NCBI GenBank assembly: GCA_020650975.1
Contig: JAIPMN010013124.1
Span: forward strand, 1-22,948
DNA length: 22,948 nt
Direction of reading: 5' to 3'
Origin: Apostichopus californicus
Lineage: Eukaryota > Echinodermata > Holothuroidea > Aspidochirotida > Stichopodidae
Shown here one piece after another: positions 1-10,725 of the stretch. The stretch's first letter is position 1; each line of letters opens with the position of its first letter. Made by a program: the position numbers and the translations under genes. Below the pieces are notes generated by a model. That model had not been told where the DNA came from and made no database searches. It was given only the letters and a program-made list of their open reading frames with translations.

Positions 1-701
1 ATATGAACGAATTAAACAAAAATCCTTTTATGGGAAATATTAATTAATACTTGCAAATACGAATATGTGGACCGGTAATGAATTATAAAGTACTTCAGAG
101 AATAATGGGAGATAGATTACTAAATAAACTACCGTACTTCATTATCACATAATGTTTACCATTTATTTCATTTTCATTTCTTTTCTTCTCTTTTGTTTGG
201 GGGAATGGTGGAATTTTCCTATTGCTTCAGCATAAACACATCGATGTTTTGTTTATTATTAATAGGAAATTGGGCGTGGTCATGATATGTATTTCAAACT
301 GTTGAATATATTCAAAACTTAACCTTGCTAAAGCCAAACCAAGAATCTATTTGATATGTAAGAGGGTGGGTGAACTTTAGTGGTTTACTTCATACCGTCA
401 TCGTATTAGTTGAATATTTATAATGCCTCCTGATATGATTATTTAAATTATCTATGTCATGTGACATGTACGTGGTGAATATTCATGACGCTTATGGTTT
501 GTTATGTATGAATAATCAGCTCGTAACTTTAAAGTCAATCAAAAAAAAAAATTTGAAATATACTATAGCCTATATGAAAACATTTAATACCAAAACCTCT
601 GTCGATGTGATGCATGGAATTTTAATGTGACAGATATTAAAGCATCTTTTTTGCTTGGTGGTCAGAAACTAAGGAAAACTTAATATTCCATTTTTTTCAG
701 C

Positions 702-772
702 AGATAATTTTTTCATATAATAATTATAATATTTATATATATAATATATCATATATATTATAATAATTATCT
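702..772. repeat. AT-rich imperfect inverted repeat
   Basis: AGATAATT at 702-709 pairs with AATTATCT at 765-772. Between them is almost pure A/T sequence, with TAATAATTAT-like arms around a TATATATAAT centre. Flanking TTCCA and TGGAA extend the symmetry outward. It may be a small snapback element or a simple-repeat hairpin. No target-site duplication is evident. Confidence 0.45.
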
Positions 773-3150
773 CTTGGAAAAACTAAATGACAATTTGTTT
801 TCAATTTATTACTTCTATTGTTTCAGTTCCTTTTTTGTTAACTATTTGAACTCCAAAGCAAATTATGGTCAAGTTAATGAGCTATAATTTTTATTATCAG
901 AATTTTTATATGAATTCTTCTTCCCCCATTGATCTCATCGTGTTGTCTGCCAGTGTACATTTGCTTGATGTATGTCATAATCATACCCTGAGAAATATTG
1001 AGAGAGCGTAGGGGATGAACAATTGAATATATAGTATTGTACGTCTGTTTTCTCCTTTACATGCTATAAGATAACAATAGGATGTCAACATGTAATATCA
1101 CAAATACGTCCACCTTTGTTTGTTGGGTTTTTTTATTATTATTCTGCAAAAGTATTTACTTGCAAAAATGGGCGAATGAAATAACCAGTCAAGAAAATAA
1201 TTGACCAAAATCAACCCCAAAAGCAAGCTTGAACGGAAGCTTTTCAGTACAGTTTGTGCTTGCATTATTTATATAAGCCATAATGTCACTGGTTATTTTC
1301 ATTCATAAAGACACGGCATAAGAGGTACACAAAATATTGAAGATTGTTTTGAAAATCCAGTGTAATAGTTCTGTGTTTAAATGTAACATCGTTCCATCTA
1401 ATATATTGATTTTGAATTTACTATTTGCTCTATATATTTACGGGTCATTACAAGACCATCTGGGATCCAGTTTAGTGATATATTTTGATATTCCGATTTT
1501 AAACAGCCACCACGTAGATTCGGACCATAATTTAAGAAAGCAATAAATGTTCTAAAGGGTTGACAAAGTGAATGAATTATCTATCTTGCTCAAATACAGT
1601 TCATTGTTTTTTTTGTTCTTATTTGAAATTCAACGTAATACAATTACACAGAAAAATGTTACAATCTTCACAAATATAATTTCAAAAATATTGTTAACAA
1701 TGAACCTTTAAATGCATGGCCTGATATATATGAAGCTTAATTTTCGTCGATACAATTTTAGCAATCAAACTCTGAAGACTTTTACATGATATTTTGACAA
1801 TTTTGAATCATATTTTTAGCCGAGAATATATTTGAATTTCTTCTTTTATTATTATTTTTTTTGATATATTTAGTGATAACTGATATAGTCAATTATCATT
1901 AGATGATATATATTTTTCTTATCTATTGGATTACAATTACGTCAAAACTCTGTCCATCAGTCCAGCAATTCATCATAGAGACTTAATTTCTCTCTTTTCC
2001 CATTACATCAGCTTTAAAACCTAAATTCGTTGTGACACGAACCAGTCTGGTATGTATATTTTAGATACAGAACAAAAACAACTTCAAATTTCACACCTTT
2101 AAAATATTCCCTTGGCGCCAAAAATCTTAGCAATTACTTTGGAAAAAACATATATAAATATATGTATATATGTCAATGTCATATATTATTGTTTGTAAAA
2201 CCCATGACCAGCGTTGTACTTTCAGCTTCGAAACAAGAAAAACAAAGGGATACAGTAGAAATAAGGAACCAGTTTTGCTTGATCAGTGACGGGTCTTTCA
2301 CATGAAAGTTTCGTCTTGCTTTCGCGCTTTCTTTAACATCAGCCAATGAAAAGCTCGCAAACGGCCGTCAGGAAACTTTTACGTGTGTTACTGTCACATA
2401 AAGTACCTGCTCAATACTCACGCGCTACCGCATCTGTTCCAAACAATATTTCGGGAGCTCAATTGGAAAGTGATAAACGGTCTGTTAGAAATGATTTATG
2501 CTAGTTTGTTTATATACTTAAAACTTAAACATCATCCACACACCATTCAAAAACATATTTGTGAGCAGAAATCATCTGAAAGGAACATAGATCTATATAC
2601 GTTGGATAAAGCTGCAAAAACATTAATTCCATCGACTAAGTTGCCAGGTCTGTTTAACGTATAACGAGACAGTCAGTGAGTGCGAGGGTTTGTTATATTT
2701 GACCAAGATAATGTAAACAGTATGTCCCACACACCCATATGACCGAACGACTATAAAATAAACAAGGATATGCCTCCTGGTTTAAAGAGTTTTCTACAAA
2801 AAAATCATCGCTAATTTAGAAATAAACGATTTTGAAAAGATGGTTAACGGGTCTTAGTTATTTCCATCATGTTTCTTTTCGCTGTTATGACGAACGCTGT
2901 AATGTTAAAGAACAAAAATAAGAACTTGATGTGTACCAGAGGACGGAAGATGTTTTAAAGAGAAATATAAGAACTTTCACGGCTTTGTGCTGGCAGGTTC
3001 CATCCTATACGTAGGCGGAAATGTAATTGCTTTTACTTACACAATCAAAAAAAAAACGAGAAGGATTAAGACGACAGAACAAAAGCGAAAATTATTTACA
3101 TATTTGAAATTTGCTTAATGTGAACAGTCTCAGAGAATCCAAAATACCAC
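773..3150. other. AT-rich intronic DNA, no gene seen
   Basis: Nothing recognised apart from a locally more CpG-containing patch at about 2280-2460, which carries a CCAAT box (2342-2346). The plus-strand 93-codon open frame at 2383-2664 follows it. Its product matches no family I know, and about one open frame of this length is expected by chance. Confidence 0.55.
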
Positions 3151-3640
3151 TCTATCGATATATCAATTTATAGATCCATCAAACTCCACCAATCTATCAA
3201 TCTCCAATTTATCGATCTGTTAATCTATTAACGAATCAATTTATCCATGTGTCAAGTCTATTGAGCAAATCACTTGTAGTCATATTAACCTATACTGCTC
3301 TATTAATCTATCGTCTCATCGATCTCTTAATCTATCAATCTATCAACTTATCTATCTGTCAATCTATCAATTTATCAATCTATCAAGGCTTTATCACTAT
3401 CTACCAAGAATATCCATTTGTTGTCATATCAACCTACTACTCAATTAATATATCGACCTACCAATCTCTCTATCTATGAAACGATCGATTTGTCAACTTA
3501 TATGTCAATCTATCAAGCTCCAAAATCTATATGTCTACCAGATTAATAATTTTATCAGTCTATTTAATCAATAGATCTATCAATCTATCTACCAATGCAA
3601 TCGACTCATTCACTTAATTTATCAATCTAACGATAGACCA
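3151..3640. repeat. Degenerate TATCAATC-type tandem repeat
   Basis: About 490 bases built from loose repeats of CTATCAAT, ATCTATCA and TCGATC variants, most regular at 3320-3390. The open frame across 3249-3479 has a repetitive SINLSIYQ-like product and follows from the repeat rather than from a gene. It is probably an old, mutated microsatellite. Confidence 0.8.
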
Positions 3641-3689
3641 AAGTTCTTCCAGATCAACAACAGACGGGTATCTCCAAATAAATGCATAT

Positions 3690-3803
3690 TTAACTCTGGT
3701 ATAGTCTACTTAACTCTGGTACTCTGGTATAGTCTATTTAACTCTGGTATATATAGTCTATCTAAGTCCGATATAGTCTATTTAAACTCTGTTTTAGTCT
3801 ATG
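3690..3803. repeat. Tandem repeat of about 20 bp (TTAACTCTGGTATAGTCTAY)
   Basis: Five to six units of TTAACTCTGGTATAGTCTAT-like sequence, with one partial duplication (TACTCTGG, near 3720) and a TATA insertion in the third unit. The units diverge toward the 3' end, where TAAGTCCGATATAGTCTA and AAACTCTGTTTTAGTCTA appear. It follows the TATCAATC tract and shows no coding content. Confidence 0.75.
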
Positions 3804-4970
3804 CACTAATGGATTCCATTTGTTCTATTATATATCTACTTATTGGTGTAATGTATAATATATTTTATTATATTCTTTTTATCTTTCGTCTTTTCGTTTT
3901 AGGTCTTTCTTCCTCATAAATATATTTCTTGTGTTTGTACCTACACTATTATATAATCGCATATACATCAAAACCATCAAGAGAAAAGCAAAATAATGGC
4001 AAATATCACAATAAGTTTACGTTGATGACCGAATAACCACATTCTGAGGTCCTCAACAGGCATGTGTTATTATACCACACAAGGACGTCCTACATAATAA
4101 ATAGATACTGCAGCACATGCATGTATATTTACCATGCACCATTTAGCAGCTTTTAGCAATGATTTTCTACCGTAGCCATCGGGGTATTTCTCCCGGGTTG
4201 GCCCTGCAACGGATGCGTAGTGTACCCTTCCTGCTAATTATAATAACAGGGTCTTACAACTTACTTATCTTGTTTATCACAAGGGTCAAACCATATCCGA
4301 TGTTAATTGACCAAAACATATTCTTCACTTTTCTGTCGTCCTTCGGAACACACAATTTGTGATATCCGCCATTGCTGAAGGCGCTTGACCCAATTCGCTC
4401 TCGCGTTGGTCAGTTCATTAAGGGTAAAAAACTTTAAACCAAAAATGTTGATATGAAATGCCAGCCAAAATCAGTATTATTTTGTGCAATAATCTAGCAG
4501 AAAAAGTTGACATGTTTGCTGTCGAAATTATAGATGATGTTTTGTCTTTCAAATTTGTCCATCTTTGTCTAATATCGACTCTTAGAATGTTGCAAATGCA
4601 TTACATACTATAACTGTATAATAGTTCGAAATGTCGAATAAGAACTTCAGTTGAGTTCGAAGGCAACTATACAACATAATGTGGAAAATAATGTCTTTCT
4701 TGCTATTAATAACAATTCATATATCTGTATATTGCCAATGGATTAAATCAAAATTTTAATTCAGTAAAAAATAAAGGCTTGAAACAGATTAATAACATAA
4801 TGACAAATATAGTCCTATTTTGAAACATATTGACAAGAATGGAATGTTGGAAACTGTTTAAGCAAAATGTTTTTATCATTCCTTTCCACACAATGTTATA
4901 CCAGATGGGGGTTGGGAATAACAAACATTTGCAGAGTCCCCGTTGTATTTATTAAATTCTAGAAACAAGC
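3804..4970. other. AT-rich intronic DNA, no gene seen
   Basis: No coding, RNA or repeat signal recognised. A more G+C-balanced patch lies at 4170-4420, with a 67-codon open frame of no recognisable family. Confidence 0.5.
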
Positions 4971-5010
4971 TTAGAATATACTGGCACAGCGCTTTTTATT
5001 TGTATTCGGT

Positions 5011-5190
5011 ATTACAACAATGGAAGTTTCATTGTCGAATATTGTAACAATGGAAGTTTCATTGTCGAATATTATAACAATGGAAGTTTCATTGTCGAAT
5101 AATATAACAACGGAAGTTTCATTGTCGAATATTATAACAATGGAAGTTTCATTGTCGAATAATATAACAATGGAAGTTTCATGATCGAAT
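5011..5190. repeat. 30-bp minisatellite with palindromic core, six units
   Basis: Six consecutive exact 30-base units start at 5011, 5041, 5071, 5101, 5131 and 5161. Each contains ACAATGGAAGTTTCATTGT, a near-palindrome with one G-T mismatch around a single central base. The first bases of units 3 to 6 alternate ATT and AAT, suggesting a 60-base higher-order unit. A detached copy of the core lies at 5270-5288 and a partial one near 5254. Because 30 is a multiple of three, the minus strand stays open as a decapeptide repeat (FDNETSIVI plus one residue) over 4971-5351. I read this as a by-product of the repeat, not a gene. Confidence 0.9.
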
Positions 5191-6282
5191 ATTACAAAGG
5201 GACACCCATTGTTGCATAGGCTATTATATACAGTGGATATACATTGTCTTAATGACAATGGAATTTCCAACAATGGAAGTTTCATTGTTAAATTTGACAT
5301 ATGGAGATAAATTATGTTTCTACTTGACGCATTCAGTTTATTGAACAACATGGGATCTACTTTTCCACGATATTACAACATTATGAAGAAAAAAAAATTT
5401 TGGGAAGAGATACCGGAATTACACCCAAACATATTCGCCACTGTAAACGTACGAAACTTTCTTTTAAAAAAGTGGGAAATCATTTTTAAAGCCAACTGGA
5501 GATGAAGTAAGCTTATAAGTTGCATTTTATACTGTGGAAAATCCATTTTATGATATCCTACCTTTTTTTTTTCATCCTCCTAAATTGATTACGTCATTGA
5601 TGGTTTTATGTTGATTCTTTTCGCGTCTCAATTATTTCATGATAAATCCATTTAGACACATTTGAACGATGTTTTTCAGCTTCCATTTTTTTTGTATCAT
5701 CCTCTTATTTCTTGATATTGATATTGATATCATATATACAGTATCTTTAAAAATTCACAAATCGTTAATGGAATTTCGCGCAGTTTTGCAACTTGGCGAC
5801 CTTTATTGCTAATACATCGCGAAACCTTGTCATATTCTGTTTGGCTTAGTTACCCATGCATTTAAAATCCCTTCTTGATTAACTTGTTTTCCAAAGATAT
5901 ACTTGTATCGACGTTTTTCATGTTCAAAAAAAAAAATTGGCGATACACCAAAAAAAGTGCACATGTATAGCTAGGTGGTTGTCAAAGAGCACCGTGACAG
6001 TGTTCCATCAAGATTCGAATTGGAACGATAACTGTCCGTTTTCCGCCAACTAACCATCATCAATTTAAGCAACTTGTCCGAAACGATGTAGTTCGAGCAT
6101 TGTTCATCTCCTTATTTCATTACAGCAATCGTTGCGTAATGAAATTGTCACTTTAAGTTGATTAAGCTCTTAATTATAAAGGTATACTTTATAGATAGAC
6201 GTATACACGCTTGTTATACTTTCCATGGATTACGAACTTTAGAGGCTGCATGGCATTTATATGAAAAGACAAAGACGTGTGT

Positions 6283-6304
6283 ACACACACACACAGACAG
6301 ACGA
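6283..6304. repeat. Short CA/GACA microsatellite
   Basis: (AC)6 followed by AGACAGACG. Simple sequence inside engrailed intron 1. The minus-strand open frame over it is not credible as a gene. Confidence 0.6.
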
Positions 6305-7660
6305 AACCACAGATAACAAGAACGATCGACCGAAAATAGCAATAGCTTGCGGGCTGTGCTACATTGTGATGACAGTATTGGTGGGATGCCTCATTAAATG
6401 TGAATAATAAGCAATAATGACAAATGTATGAGTTCTTGACAACAACGAAACAAAAAAATGACCGAAAAATAAAGGAAAAATTGGAAAAAGTTAACAACAA
6501 AGAAATAAAAAAAACATGAATTGTTGTTAGCAGTATATATAGGAAAGAAGACTAACAAAATTGAGAAATTTTGACATCACTGGAGGGATAATGTTGTGGT
6601 TAGAACCCCCTTTTTTTCTTTGTTTGCTTGGAATGCAAGTAATTTTTGGGGAAAAAACATAATTTAAGACTTTATGATAGCAAATGTGTCTTAATGTGTT
6701 TTAATTACGTCTTTGTGTGACTTCTCTCTGTTTTTCTTTTTGAGTTGAACTCTGTTTGTCGATTCATTCATAGAGATAAAATATTAATCCAGTTATTGCT
6801 ATACGTCTAGAGTTTACTTGATACCAATGTTCAACTTGACTTGAACATATACCTTTACAATCGGAGTTACTTGAGAGAAAAACTGTATTAAACAAGTTTT
6901 AATGAAATAAAAGCAGTTTTTACTACTTTCTTTCTTTAGTTCTTTCATTCTTTCATTTTTCTAATTTACAAATTATGGTCATTAATTCCCTTATCCATCC
7001 AGATAAAGGATTGTTATATGACAAATTACTGAAAGATCACATATTTTATTGGCAAGACTACGAGTTTCTGTATGTATATTAATATTTATATGAGAACACT
7101 TGTTTTCGTTGTCATTTAAACCTGTCCCGGGTTTATAAAACTACGGCTGTAAGGTAAGAATAATCTCTACAATGAGGTACAGCAGAATAAAAATCATAAC
7201 TTATTGAATCTATTTTAAGTGTTTAATTACTCTGTTTCTGCTTTATAGGTATTCGTAACGAATTAAGACTTTCATGAAACTATTCTGAAATAACAGAAGG
7301 ATAATATATTTCGTCTGTATTATATGTCTATATTTTACTCCATAAGCATTCAGAAACTTGTGCATTTTACTATTTTTATATGGTTTAAGATACAATTGCG
7401 AAATAAGGTTAGTGTGATAACTCTTGATTTATAAAAATTATCGTGTATTATGTTTTATAGTTAATTAACAGAGCCTATCATACTTTTAGTCCTGTCATAG
7501 TTAGTTGTTAAATTAAGGGAGATCACCTTCCCGGTTTTTGCCCCAAGTCTCTTTTCGAATGTTCTATTATTATCGAAAAGATCATAAAACAAAACAAATA
7601 ATACCATGTATCGTTTGATCGACCGAAAAGTTACTGGTTAGTGTTACTGGTTACTGTTAC

Positions 7661-7683
7661 TGCTATAGCTGATAGCATCAGCT
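7661..7683. repeat. Overlapping short palindromes
   Basis: AGCTGAT-AGC-ATCAGCT is a perfect 7-base-arm hairpin. It overlaps TGCTAT-AGCTG-ATAGCA, giving two mutually exclusive stems. It follows a short GTTACTG repeat at 7629-7662. No function is assigned. Confidence 0.4.
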
Positions 7684-8946
7684 CAATTAAGCGCACGAAT
7701 TAAGAATACTTTGTTAGCAGCTTTGTCAACAACTATGAACAGAAAGATCATATTTGCATAACAATGATATAATGACAAGAACAATGGATATTGACTAAAC
7801 AAATTCAAGTAATATCTATATAATTCGTCGTAATTTGTAAGGCTATCAAAGTGTGCTGACAGGTTTTAATATTTCTATTTTTTAGGGTTCCGTTCCTTAG
7901 GGTCTCGGCAGAGCAAATCGAGATATGAATGCAAACATAATAATAATAACATAAATATCAAATATTTAAACTTGAAATAGTTGCTAAGGTAACCTGTCAA
8001 TAAGCGGAATGTCATAGTTTAATAGCTGTTCTACCAACTTTTTTTTTAGGGGGGGGGGTATTATCATTATTAATTTTGTTGGTTTTCACGACAAATGTTC
8101 ATCGTAAGATTCTACGAGCTTTATTAGTCCAAAACTTGGCTCGTAAGATCGGAAAGCAAACAAAGAAAGGGGATAAAACATAACCAAGTAACATAAACCA
8201 AGTGATCTTATTGTAATGTGTAATCAAATCGTTTCTTTAGTTATCAATATAGATTCGCTATGTTATTTTAAACAATTTGACATTAATACGCTAATATAAC
8301 GGTGTTATTGAAAATTGTATAATTGTTTAATATTTGGTAGTTATTTATTTGTTGTTATGGTTATGATCAGTAATAAAAATTGTTATAGTTGCTTTACATT
8401 TCTTTTTCAATCGAGCAATAAATGAAAAACAAAATAGAAATGATGTTGTAGTTTAATTGTAACACGAATATTATAAGTCGATTTGAAATCATAAAGAATA
8501 AAATCTGAAATTATTCGTAGTATTTAAACGAAAACAAAAATAACTCGAAAATGAGAGGTTGCGTTTTGTCACTGAGAACAAATCAATATTCTGGAAAAAG
8601 CTTAAGGAAATAAAATACAGTTAGGCCTATGGGGACAACATTATTTAATAAATATATCTATTAGTTTTAGCAAATAAATATATTCTCAATATAACGACGG
8701 CTCTCTGAGTTTATTACATTTTTTAACTTGGATGCATAAAATAAACCAAACAAATACTTCCAGATAATATCTGCCCATTTAAACCCACATGTTCGGTTTC
8801 GGCAATACGTTTCGACGCAATTAATTATTTTCAAAACAGGAAATTATGTTACAACACAATTTTTCTTTTTCAAAAACGAAATTTAGAATACAATGAAAAT
8901 AAAAGAGAAAGAAACAAAGGAATAATTAAAAGAACAATTGACTTAC

Positions 8947-9334
8947 CAGAAGATGGACGGTCCGAGTATCTAGTACAGTAGACCCATGCTGGCCATAGTA
9001 GAGACGCTTTAGAGTCAGAGGACTTTTTCTTCTTCTCTCTCTCTGGCTTGCCGTAAGTTGACGATTTCTCCGGAACAATTTCCGAGTCGTCTCTGGTTTT
9101 CCTTCGATCATTTTCGAGAAGTACATTTTTTCTGAAGATATTTTCGACTGTCAGTTTATTCAATTGTCGAATGTGATCATCTTGTGTTCGAATCGTAGTT
9201 CCAAAATCTTTCCTTAAAATATTGTCGATGGAAAAATTGGTCAATTTTGGCCAATCATCCGATTGTTTAGGTTTCATTATTTCTACCGAACAGGTCGAGT
9301 CTGGTTGTACCTCCTCTGTTGGTTTCTCATCCAT
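8947..9334 (-). CDS. en: Engrailed homeobox protein, coding exon 1 (partial; homeodomain exon outside window)
   Basis: First coding exon of an engrailed transcription factor, a nuclear repressor used in segment, neural and skeletal patterning. It encodes 129 codons plus the first base of a glycine codon. Residues 31-45 are the EH1 motif, with core F34-S-I36-D-N-I39-L40, the Groucho/TLE-binding pattern FxIxxIL. Residues 58-72 look like a second, diverged copy. Residues 81-110 are polar and lysine-rich. Residues 114-130 are the invariant EH2 motif WPAWVYCTRYSDRPSSG, whose WPAW contacts Exd/Pbx cofactors. The frame then meets a GTAAGT donor (minus strand, 8946-8941), and reading past it gives only a hydrophobic intron-encoded tail. 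A phase-1 intron just after EH2 matches the two-exon layout of vertebrate En genes. The ATG has a good context (A at -3, G at +4). EH3, homeodomain and EH5 must lie at lower coordinates beyond the window. The N-terminus is short compared with vertebrate En1 and Drosophila En. Confidence 0.95.
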
Positions 9335-9765
9335 TTTTATTCTTTTTTTTAAACTTTAATTTTGACAAATATCTTCAGTCATTCTTTAAAGAAACAAATG
9401 ATATTTGTTCTCTTTCCTTGACCTCTGCCTTGTAGAACGGTTGGACCTAAAAACATGGTATTTTTTTACAGATATAGTTTGGTCACCCGCTTACTTCTCG
9501 TTTTGACGGTAGTAGAATCTCCATCTCTTTATCCTGACCTAATTTTATCCCCGCTTTGCAAAAATAAAAAAAAGAGACTTTTTTTTCCCTGCCGATGTAC
9601 ACCGTAACAACTCCAACCCCAACTGAGGCTAAGGACTCTTAAACCAATACTATAAACAACTAGAACATATTAAGTTATTAAAAGAATATCAATCCAGCTT
9701 ACATATCATACCACAAGTGGCAATGACCCGAGACCACATAACACAAAGAGTTGACGGCTCCTGTG

Positions 9766-9775
9766 AACCAATCAG
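9766..9775 (+). promoter_or_regulatory. CCAAT box (NF-Y-type)
   Basis: AACCAATCAG matches the NF-Y consensus RRCCAATCAG. The site lies about 435 bases upstream of the engrailed start codon and works in either orientation in other promoters. A shorter CCAAT at 9644-9648 lies between it and the gene. Confidence 0.35.
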
Positions 9776-9941
9776 AGCTCGTAATCGATATGACGTATTT
9801 TACGGTGAATTTAATGAGCCACCCGAACAAAACTTTTCCAGTAACACCTTTCGCGCCGAGAGGATGTTGTTAGATCTCTCGCTGTAAACATGCGATGATG
9901 ATTTCCTTTAGTAGTGTTAGTAGTAGTAGTAAATGTGACAA

Positions 9942-9950
9942 TTTTATAGC
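9942..9950 (-). promoter_or_regulatory. TATA-box candidate
   Basis: The minus strand reads CTATAAAAT, close to the TATA consensus, 608 bases upstream of the engrailed ATG. It is the best TATA-like match I found in the upstream kilobase. In A+T-rich DNA such matches occur by chance, and no clear initiator was found about 30 bases downstream. Confidence 0.25.
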
Positions 9951-10366
9951 TAAGGGTCCGTGTGTTGAGTGTACATCCAGACCATATGTTCATATGAAAT
10001 ATTAAACTATCGAGAAATGTCCCACTTTAACACTAACTATGCCGGACTAAAATATCCATGTCTAATTGACTTCTCCTTTGTTTTCGAACATGCAAGAGAG
10101 AAGTCGGTCATATTTTGAACGGTTAAGTTTACAACCGACAGAAGGACCGGGCACTCCGCTGCTTCTACGTGTAAAGTTTACTTAGTGATGTAAGGTTTTC
10201 GTAGCTTATCAACCCGCCATTTCACTATGATTTTTCATAAAATAATTATATAAATTTTGTTTTGCAACAATACAATGAATACTTTGTCCGGAGACTTTTA
10301 AATATAAATCTCTTTACAAAATTCGCGTTCCTTTGTCTTTCTCCCTACTTTTTCGTTACCTTTTTT

Positions 10367-10415
10367 GGTGGGGGTGGGGTGTGGAGTTGGGGTGGGGTGG
10401 GTGGGTGTTAGGGGC
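10367..10415 (+). repeat. G-rich tract, G-quadruplex-forming pattern
   Basis: Runs of three to five G on the plus strand, separated by one to six mostly T bases, give more than four consecutive G-runs. This fits a canonical G-quadruplex pattern. It lies about 1.0 to 1.1 kb upstream of the engrailed start codon, on the non-template strand for plus-strand transcription. Confidence 0.6.
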
Positions 10416-10636
10416 TGAACAAACCTACCCGAATTTGTTGTCTGCTATATCTTCATATTCAACCTTTGAATCCATACACTGACAACAACAATTTTATGAA
10501 ACTGTGGGATGGCAGGTACTTTTGTAAGAAAAGTCGCACTGTAGATATAGAACCTTGGTCACGAAAATCAAAGTTTTTGCCATTGAAATGATACACTGTC
10601 ATTTCCAGATCTTTCCGTTAAGACTGTGATTGTGAT

Positions 10637-10642
10637 CACGTG
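10637..10642. promoter_or_regulatory. CACGTG E-box
   Basis: A perfect palindromic CACGTG in the context TGATCACGTGC, the site type bound by Myc/Max, USF and related bHLH-zip factors. It lies about 1.3 kb upstream of the engrailed ATG and about 75 bases from the NRF1-type palindrome. Function is inferred only. Confidence 0.25.
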
Positions 10643-10715
10643 CTTGGTTTTGTCTAATGTCGTAAAACGATTTTAAGAACACGGTGGTGGCTAAGCAAAG
10701 TCTGAGACCAAGATA

Positions 10716-10725
10716 GCGCATGCGC
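10716..10725. promoter_or_regulatory. NRF1-type palindrome GCGCATGCGC
   Basis: GCGCATGCGC is the exact core NRF1 consensus, with three CpGs in a CpG-poor, A+T-rich setting. NRF1 sites usually mark broad CpG promoters. Here the site could belong to a distal engrailed start or to an unseen transcript. No open reading frame of note lies next to it. Confidence 0.35.

Larger units (their letters stand above)
5300..8940. other. AT-rich intronic DNA, no gene seen
   Basis: Homopolymer T and A runs, the small CA repeat and short palindromes noted separately, and a G-run after T9 near 8040-8058. No open frame here exceeds what chance allows in DNA of this composition, and no splice-flanked conserved protein segment was recognised. 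Confidence 0.6.
1..8946 (-). other. en: Engrailed intron 1 (partial, at least 8.9 kb)
   Basis: The intron starts at the GTAAGT donor at 8946 and runs off the low-coordinate edge. I looked on the minus strand for a homeodomain exon, using the complement of the WFQNKR codons (YTGRAACCA) as a key, and found none, so the acceptor is inferred to be outside. The stretch is A+T-rich with homopolymer runs. It holds the simple repeats listed separately at 702-772, 3151-3640, 3690-3803 and 5011-5190. In developmental genes such long introns often carry enhancers, but no specific one can be named from this sequence alone. Confidence 0.8.
9335..9990 (-). promoter_or_regulatory. Presumed engrailed 5' leader and proximal promoter
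   Basis: This region lies directly upstream of the engrailed ATG. CCAAT boxes are at 9644-9648 and 9768-9772; the second has the full NF-Y-like context AACCAATCAG. A TATA-like CTATAAAAT lies on the minus strand at 9942-9950. If the TATA site is used, transcription would start near 9915 and the leader would be about 580 bases, but the CCAAT boxes would then be inside it. If the CCAAT box at 9768 is used, the start would be nearer 9690. The two readings conflict and no start site can be fixed. Confidence 0.4.

Noticed and set aside
4971..5351. 126-residue minus-strand open frame with a decapeptide repeat
   Set aside because: The open frame follows from a 30-base repeat unit, a multiple of three. 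No known protein domain, and it lies within the engrailed intron.
1..8940. Engrailed homeodomain exon within the window
   Set aside because: No minus-strand match to the conserved WFQNKR codons (complement YTGRAACCA) was found by eye at any AACCA occurrence.
8870..8946. Extension of the engrailed frame past EH2 into a hydrophobic tail
   Set aside because: The GTAAGT donor at 8946-8941 and the family intron position show this is intron, not a membrane-anchored form.
8926..9126. Alternative-frame open frame overlapping engrailed exon 1
   Set aside because: It is in a different frame from the EH1/EH2-coding frame and its product has no recognisable motif.
9811..9993. 60-residue minus-strand open frame upstream of engrailed
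   Set aside because: Low-complexity threonine run from an ACT repeat, no family signal, and it lies in the presumed promoter/leader.
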